From Allokutzneria sp. NRRL B-24872 (lineage in GTDB: Bacteria > Actinomycetota > Actinomycetes > Mycobacteriales > Pseudonocardiaceae): a stretch of 64,000 nucleotides of DNA. The stretch is from the NCBI RefSeq assembly GCF_002155965.1, contig NZ_MUMH01000051.1, positions 29,898 through 93,897 of the forward strand, given 5' to 3'. This document shows positions 60,607-64,000 of this stretch, piece after piece (the stretch's first letter is position 1; the number at the start of each line of letters is the position of its first letter). The notes beneath the pieces are model-generated. The model searched no databases. It was given only the letters and a program-made list of their open reading frames with translations, and was not told the DNA's origin. Made by a program: the position numbers and the translations under genes.

Positions 60607-60981
60607 GTGGATGGGGACCCGCCGCTGCTGATCGTCGACGCCGCCAACGTCGTCGGCTCCGTCCCCGACGGCTGGTGGCGTGATCGGCGCGGCGCCAACG
60701 AACGCCTTCGTGACTCGCTGATTCCTTTGCGCGACAACGGTTTGCCGTCGTTTCCGGGGCCGCTCGAAGTCGTCCTCGTCGTCGAAGGCGCCGCTCGGGA
60801 CGTGTCAGGGGTGGAGGGCGTCCGCGTCGTCTCCGCGCCCGGCTCCGGCGATGACGCGATCGTGGACCTCGTGCGGTCCTCCGCTTCTCGGCACTGCGTC
60901 GTGGTCACCGCCGACCGCGGCCTCCGCACCCGCGTCACCGAGCTCGGCGCCGACCTCCTCGGCCCCCGCGCCGTCCGCTGA
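60607..60981 (+). CDS. NYN/PIN-like domain protein
   Basis: 124 residues from the GTG at 60607. LLIVDAANVVGSVPDGWWRD carries the D-x3-N typical of NYN/PIN-like nucleases. Additional acidic residues are in VVLVVEGAA, APGSGDDAIVDLV and CVVVTADRGLRTRV, at spacing that fits the metal-binding acid triad. Often annotated as an NTP pyrophosphohydrolase, without clear reason. Cytosolic. No antitoxin-like partner adjoins it, so a stand-alone RNase or phosphohydrolase is likelier than a VapC-type toxin. Confidence 0.75.
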   Translation: MDGDPPLLIVDAANVVGSVPDGWWRDRRGANERLRDSLIPLRDNGLPSFPGPLEVVLVVEGAARDVSGVEGVRVVSAPGSGDDAIVDLVRSSASRHCVVVTADRGLRTRVTELGADLLGPRAVR

Positions 60982-61105
60982 CCGGTTTCGCTCAGCTGAG
61001 CGATTGCCTGAACGATGTGCCCGGCTTGGTAGTTCCCCTTCTTCGGCCCGCCGCTGACCATGGCGAGGAGGGGGAAATGCGATGTACCAGGTACCGGGCT
61101 GAAGC

Positions 61106-61804
61106 ATGGCTCAAGGGGACGTCGGCGATCGCGTTCGCGTTGCGGCCGACATTGTGCGGGCTGCTCGGTCGCGTGTGCTCGACGCACACGAGCTTGCCGC
61201 CGACGCGCGCGACGCTGTGGCGGTCGCGATGGAGGGAAGCGCGCCGGAGCACCACACGGGCGCGGTCGGTGTGCTGTCTGAGACCGTCTCCGTGATCGAG
61301 GGGGCCGCCGAGTTCGCCGGGGCGCTCTGCGCGGCCTTGAGTTGCTTCGCCGATCGCATGGGGCGGGCCGGGAACGGAGCCGTGCTCGCCGTACCTGCGG
61401 CCATCTCAGCGTTCGTGCCGCCCGGAGCTGGGGCGGCCGTACCGCCGGGACGGTGGAAGGGCAAGACAGCGAAGGAGCACGTGCTCAACGGCGGCGTGGA
61501 CATCGGCCGTGCCGCGACGGGAAGCAAGAAGATGCCGACGCGGCTGTTGTCCTCTTATGCGGAGCTGCACGAGCTGTTCGCGGCGCTACGCGTGGGCGCG
61601 GAGCTGGCAGACAAGCCGAACTACCCGGGGCAGTTCTACCGGTTCCCCGATGGGACGACGCTCGCGTACCGGACGCACAGCCGTAGCGGCGGAGATAATG
61701 ACCCGACGCTGGACTTCACCGCCCCGAACGGTCAGACGACGACGCTCACCACCGAGAAGGCAGCGCTCAAGGTGCACGTGAATGAACAGGACGGCACACC
61801 GTGA
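61106..61804 (+). CDS. Hypothetical protein, candidate toxin-like partner of the next gene
   Basis: 232 residues from the ATG at 61106. The N-terminal about 110 residues are Ala/Val/Arg-rich helices (VADIVRAARSRV-type, partial) like WXG/LXG-type carrier domains. A Gly/Pro hinge (VPPGAGAAVPPGRWKGKTAK) leads to a charged C-terminal domain: HVLNGGVDIGRAATGSKKMP, PNYPGQFYRFPDGTTLAYRT and DNDPTLDFTAPNGQTTTL. The modular N-carrier/C-domain layout with a four-base overlap to a small acidic gene is what polymorphic toxins show. No known toxin motif recognised. A good AGGAGGGGG site lies further up, out of frame, so the start is uncertain. Confidence 0.65.
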   Translation: MAQGDVGDRVRVAADIVRAARSRVLDAHELAADARDAVAVAMEGSAPEHHTGAVGVLSETVSVIEGAAEFAGALCAALSCFADRMGRAGNGAVLAVPAAISAFVPPGAGAAVPPGRWKGKTAKEHVLNGGVDIGRAATGSKKMPTRLLSSYAELHELFAALRVGAELADKPNYPGQFYRFPDGTTLAYRTHSRSGGDNDPTLDFTAPNGQTTTLTTEKAALKVHVNEQDGTP

Positions 61805-62136
61805 ACTATGACGACCTCAAGGCATACGTTGCGGCGTCCTTCGAAATCGACTGGATGTCACTGATCGACATCGTCGCGTACTACCGAGAGACCGCCGACA
61901 TCGGCACAGCCTCCACGGACCTGCTCTTGCAGGGCGCCACCGCCGCCGCCCAGCTCGTCCGCGACGGCGCGATGATCCCCGGCGACCTCACTCCCCGCTT
62001 CCAGCCGTGGCCGACCACCCCGGAGGAATCGGCCGCCCGCATTGAGGCTGAAGCCGCTGAGCTTGCCGCGACGGGCGGTCCGCTCGAAACCGGCGACATC
62101 GCGTGGTTCACCGCACCGGAGGACTTCCCCAGTTAG
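61801..62136 (+). CDS. Small acidic protein, candidate immunity-like partner
   Basis: 111 residues. The GTG at 61801 overlaps the previous stop (GTGA), so translation is coupled. The protein is acidic and helical: MNYDDLKAYVAASFEIDWMS, LIDIVAYYRETADIGTASTD, TPEESAARIEAEAAELAATG and DIAWFTAPEDFPS. Small size, negative charge, no motif and strict coupling to a modular upstream protein fit an immunity or chaperone partner. I do not recognise a named family. Confidence 0.7.
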   Translation: MNYDDLKAYVAASFEIDWMSLIDIVAYYRETADIGTASTDLLLQGATAAAQLVRDGAMIPGDLTPRFQPWPTTPEESAARIEAEAAELAATGGPLETGDIAWFTAPEDFPS

Positions 62137-62332
62137 CCCTGCGAACGCCAATGGGCGCCCGGGTTCATCGTCTCGGCGCAGTCGAAGTCCCTGATTCGCG
62201 CTTTCATCCCGAGACCTCCGGAATGCGTGGGCGCGAAGACGCGCTGGGCCGCGCCTTCCGCGGCCGTGGTGTCGAACTCCCAGCATGTGAGCGTTGGAAT
62301 GCCGTGCGGGGCGCCTCGTGTTGACTGCTGGC

Positions 62333-64000
62333 GTGACCTCTGCGAAGCCCCGCGCCCGGGTGCGCGCCCCTGAACTCACCGGTCGTGGCTGGCTGAACAC
62401 CGGCGGGGCGGACGTCAAGCTCGCCGATCTGCGCGGCAAGGTCGTGCTCCTGGACTTCTGGACCTTCTGCTGCATCAACTGCCTGCACGTGCTCGACGAG
62501 CTCCGGCCGATCGAGGAGGAGTTCGCCGACGTCCTGGTCACGATCGGCGTGCACTCGCCGAAGTTCACGCACGAGGCCGATCCGGAGGCGCTGAGGGCGG
62601 CGGTCGAGCGCTACGAGGTCCACCACCCGGTGTTGGACGACCCGGAGCTGGGCACGTGGCAGCAGTACGCGGTGCGTGCCTGGCCGACGTTGGTCCTGGT
62701 CGACCCGGAGGGCTACGTGGTGCACGTGGCCGCGGGGGAGGGCCACGCCGAAGCGCTGCGCAGGGTGATCCGCGAGGTGATCGCCGAGCACGACGCCAAG
62801 GGCACGCTGCACCGGGGTGACGGCCCCTACGTCCCACCGCCCGCGCCGGAGACGGTGCTGCGCTTCCCCGCCAAGGCGATCCGCACGCCGAGCGGCTCGA
62901 TCCTGGTGGCGGACTCGGGCAGGCACGGCCTCGCGGAGCTGGACGAGAGCGGTGAGAACCTCTTGCGCCGCATCGGTTCTGGCGTGCGCGGGAGGGCGGA
63001 CGGGGACGCGCCGACGTTCTCGGAGCCGAACGGTCTCGCCCTGCTGCCGCCCGAGATCGCCGAGCGGGTGGGCTACGACGTGGTGGTGGCGGACACGGTG
63101 AACCACCTGCTGCGCGGAGTCCGGCTCGCGGATGGGCGCGTGTCCACTGTGGCCGGTACCGGGAACCAGTGGCGCGACGGGAGAACGGGCGGACCAGGAC
63201 TTGAAGTCGATCTTACGAGTCCGTGGGACGCCGTGTGGTGGCCGCCCGCCAACGGTGTCGTGGTGGCGATGGCCGGAAATCACACGATCGGGCTGTTCGA
63301 TCCTTTGTCGGGCAACGTTTCCCGATTTGCCGGAACGACGGTGGAGGGCCTGCGGGACGGCGCGGCCGACCAGGCCTTCTTCGCGCAGACCTCGGGCTTG
63401 GCCGCCGATGAGGACCGGCTGTGGCTCGCCGACTCGGAGACCTCGGCGCTGCGGTGGATCAGCAAGGGCGACAACGGTTTCACGGTGCACACGGCGATCG
63501 GCGAGGGGCTGTTCGACTTCGGCCACCGGGACGGTCCGGCGAAGCAGGCGCTGCTGCAACACCCGCTCGGCCTGGCGCTGCTGCCCGACGGCAGCGTCGC
63601 GATCTGCGACACCTACAACGGCGCGGTTCGTCGCTACGACCCCGTCGCGGACGAGGTTTCCACGCTGGCAACGGACATCGCCGAGCCGTCCGGAGCGGTG
63701 CTCGTCGACGGGGAGCTGGTCGTGGTCGCCTCCGCTGCGCACCGCCTGGAGCGGCCCGTTCCCCCTGGTGTGAGCGCGCAACTGGTCGCCGGAGCCGCGC
63801 AGCAGGTGCGCAGGCTGCCCACGGACATCGCCGCTGGCGAGGTCGAGCTGGTCGTGGTGTTCACGCCGCCGCCCGGCGAGAAGCTGGACGAGCGCTACGG
63901 CCCGCCGACCAGGCTGGAGATCACCTCTTCGCCGCCGGAGCTGCTCGTCGAGGGAGCGGGCGCGAGCACCGGGCTGAGCCGCCGCCTGGTCATCGCCGAA
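62333..64000 (+). CDS. NHL-repeat protein with N-terminal thioredoxin-like domain (partial)
   Basis: At least 556 residues, continuing beyond the window. The GTG at 62333 is used; in-frame GTG and TTG at 62318 and 62321 are possible. The N-terminal thioredoxin fold has VVLLDFWTFCCINCLHVLDE (CxxC at 47-50, with an extra Cys46) and the AWPTLVLVDPEGYVV cis-Pro region. From about residue 180 NHL beta-propeller blades follow: NGLALLPPEIAER, GRVSTVAGTGNQW, SGLAADEDRLWLADSETSAL, HPLGLALLPDGSVAICDTYN. Cytosolic; a human homologue is NHLRC2. Exact role unknown. Confidence 0.92.
   Translation, partial: MTSAKPRARVRAPELTGRGWLNTGGADVKLADLRGKVVLLDFWTFCCINCLHVLDELRPIEEEFADVLVTIGVHSPKFTHEADPEALRAAVERYEVHHPVLDDPELGTWQQYAVRAWPTLVLVDPEGYVVHVAAGEGHAEALRRVIREVIAEHDAKGTLHRGDGPYVPPPAPETVLRFPAKAIRTPSGSILVADSGRHGLAELDESGENLLRRIGSGVRGRADGDAPTFSEPNGLALLPPEIAERVGYDVVVADTVNHLLRGVRLADGRVSTVAGTGNQWRDGRTGGPGLEVDLTSPWDAVWWPPANGVVVAMAGNHTIGLFDPLSGNVSRFAGTTVEGLRDGAADQAFFAQTSGLAADEDRLWLADSETSALRWISKGDNGFTVHTAIGEGLFDFGHRDGPAKQALLQHPLGLALLPDGSVAICDTYNGAVRRYDPVADEVSTLATDIAEPSGAVLVDGELVVVASAAHRLERPVPPGVSAQLVAGAAQQVRRLPTDIAAGEVELVVVFTPPPGEKLDERYGPPTRLEITSSPPELLVEGAGASTGLSRRLVIAE

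Noticed and set aside
60607..60981. VapC-type toxin
   Set aside because: The acidic residues resemble PIN/NYN, but no antitoxin gene lies next to it and the upstream gene is a PadR partner.
62137..62332. Possible remnant gene on the minus strand between the acidic protein and the NHL gene
   Set aside because: One frame reads plausibly for about 50 codons (MKARIRDFDCAETMNPG and upstream) but has no recognisable family, no ribosome binding site and no clear boundaries.

Overview
This window is high-GC DNA (by eye about 70%, third codon positions almost all G or C) with dense, short-spaced genes, frequent GTG/TTG starts and many 1-4 bp stop/start overlaps (ATGA, GTGA, TGATG). The gene set is that of a filamentous actinobacterium: snapalysin, a DasR-type operator in front of nagA, a DUF574 methyltransferase, and an XRE-TPR regulator with an NRRNFLL segment. 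Two blocks have mycobacterial-style gene order: htdX-fabG4-fadA2, and fba/DUF3151/(Rv0358-like)/purA. The order Pseudonocardiales (Saccharothrix/Lentzea/Allokutzneria-like) is the best guess. This is inference from content, not a database result. I see no rRNA, tRNA, CRISPR array, prophage, integrase or insertion sequence; it looks like ordinary chromosome.

Layout. 1-3.4 kb: two tandem secreted SGNH hydrolases (the first cut by the window edge), a YcgG-family protein, an unrecognised gene and a UPF0060 membrane protein. 3.4-7.1 kb: the branched-chain 2-oxoacid dehydrogenase operon bkdABC (E1alpha, E1beta, E2), with no E3 nearby. 7.5-14.1 kb: a secreted esterase, then a carbohydrate locus. There a sugar isomerase and a LacI repressor diverge from a lipoprotein/permease/ATPase/kinase operon laid out like rhizobial frcBCAK, and a perfect 30-bp operator palindrome lies between them. 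14.1-24.4 kb: two DedA proteins, an MBL hydrolase, a GlcD-type oxidase, the nagA-GlcNAc kinase pair behind a dre-like site, two sigma factors flanking a YciI protein, and a LuxR regulator.

24.4-37.2 kb: a zinc-knuckle protein, a MerR-thioredoxin overlapping pair, snapalysin, a DHFR-like protein, class II aldolase fba with DUF3151 and SRPBCC, a FUSC transporter, an HNH nuclease, purA, a frameshifted I36-type inhibitor, an XRE regulator and a secreted GDPD. 37.4-44.8 kb: a TRAP-TAXI importer, then htdX-fabG4 divergent from fadA2. 44.8-52.6 kb: SIMPL, GNAT, small proteins, an epimerase, TetR beside two bacterial-PH membrane proteins, an XRE-TPR regulator and a two-repeat DivIVA protein. 52.6-64 kb: an HTH protein with tandem operators, a rifampicin phosphotransferase-like enzyme with MarR, a PAP2 phosphatase, a methyltransferase, a class C beta-lactamase-like hydrolase with GNAT, PadR with a small membrane partner, a NYN/PIN-like protein, a candidate toxin/immunity-like pair, and an NHL-thioredoxin protein cut by the right edge.

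The strongest new signals are regulatory. A TTACT-N4-AGTAA-type motif occurs both at the bkd promoter and, as two copies, between fabG4 and fadA2, suggesting one repressor links branched-chain and fatty-acyl metabolism. Other good candidates are the lacI, nagA, padR and 53.1-kb operators and the gene pair at 61.1-62.1 kb. I did not find a clear case of a wholly new defence or mobile system.
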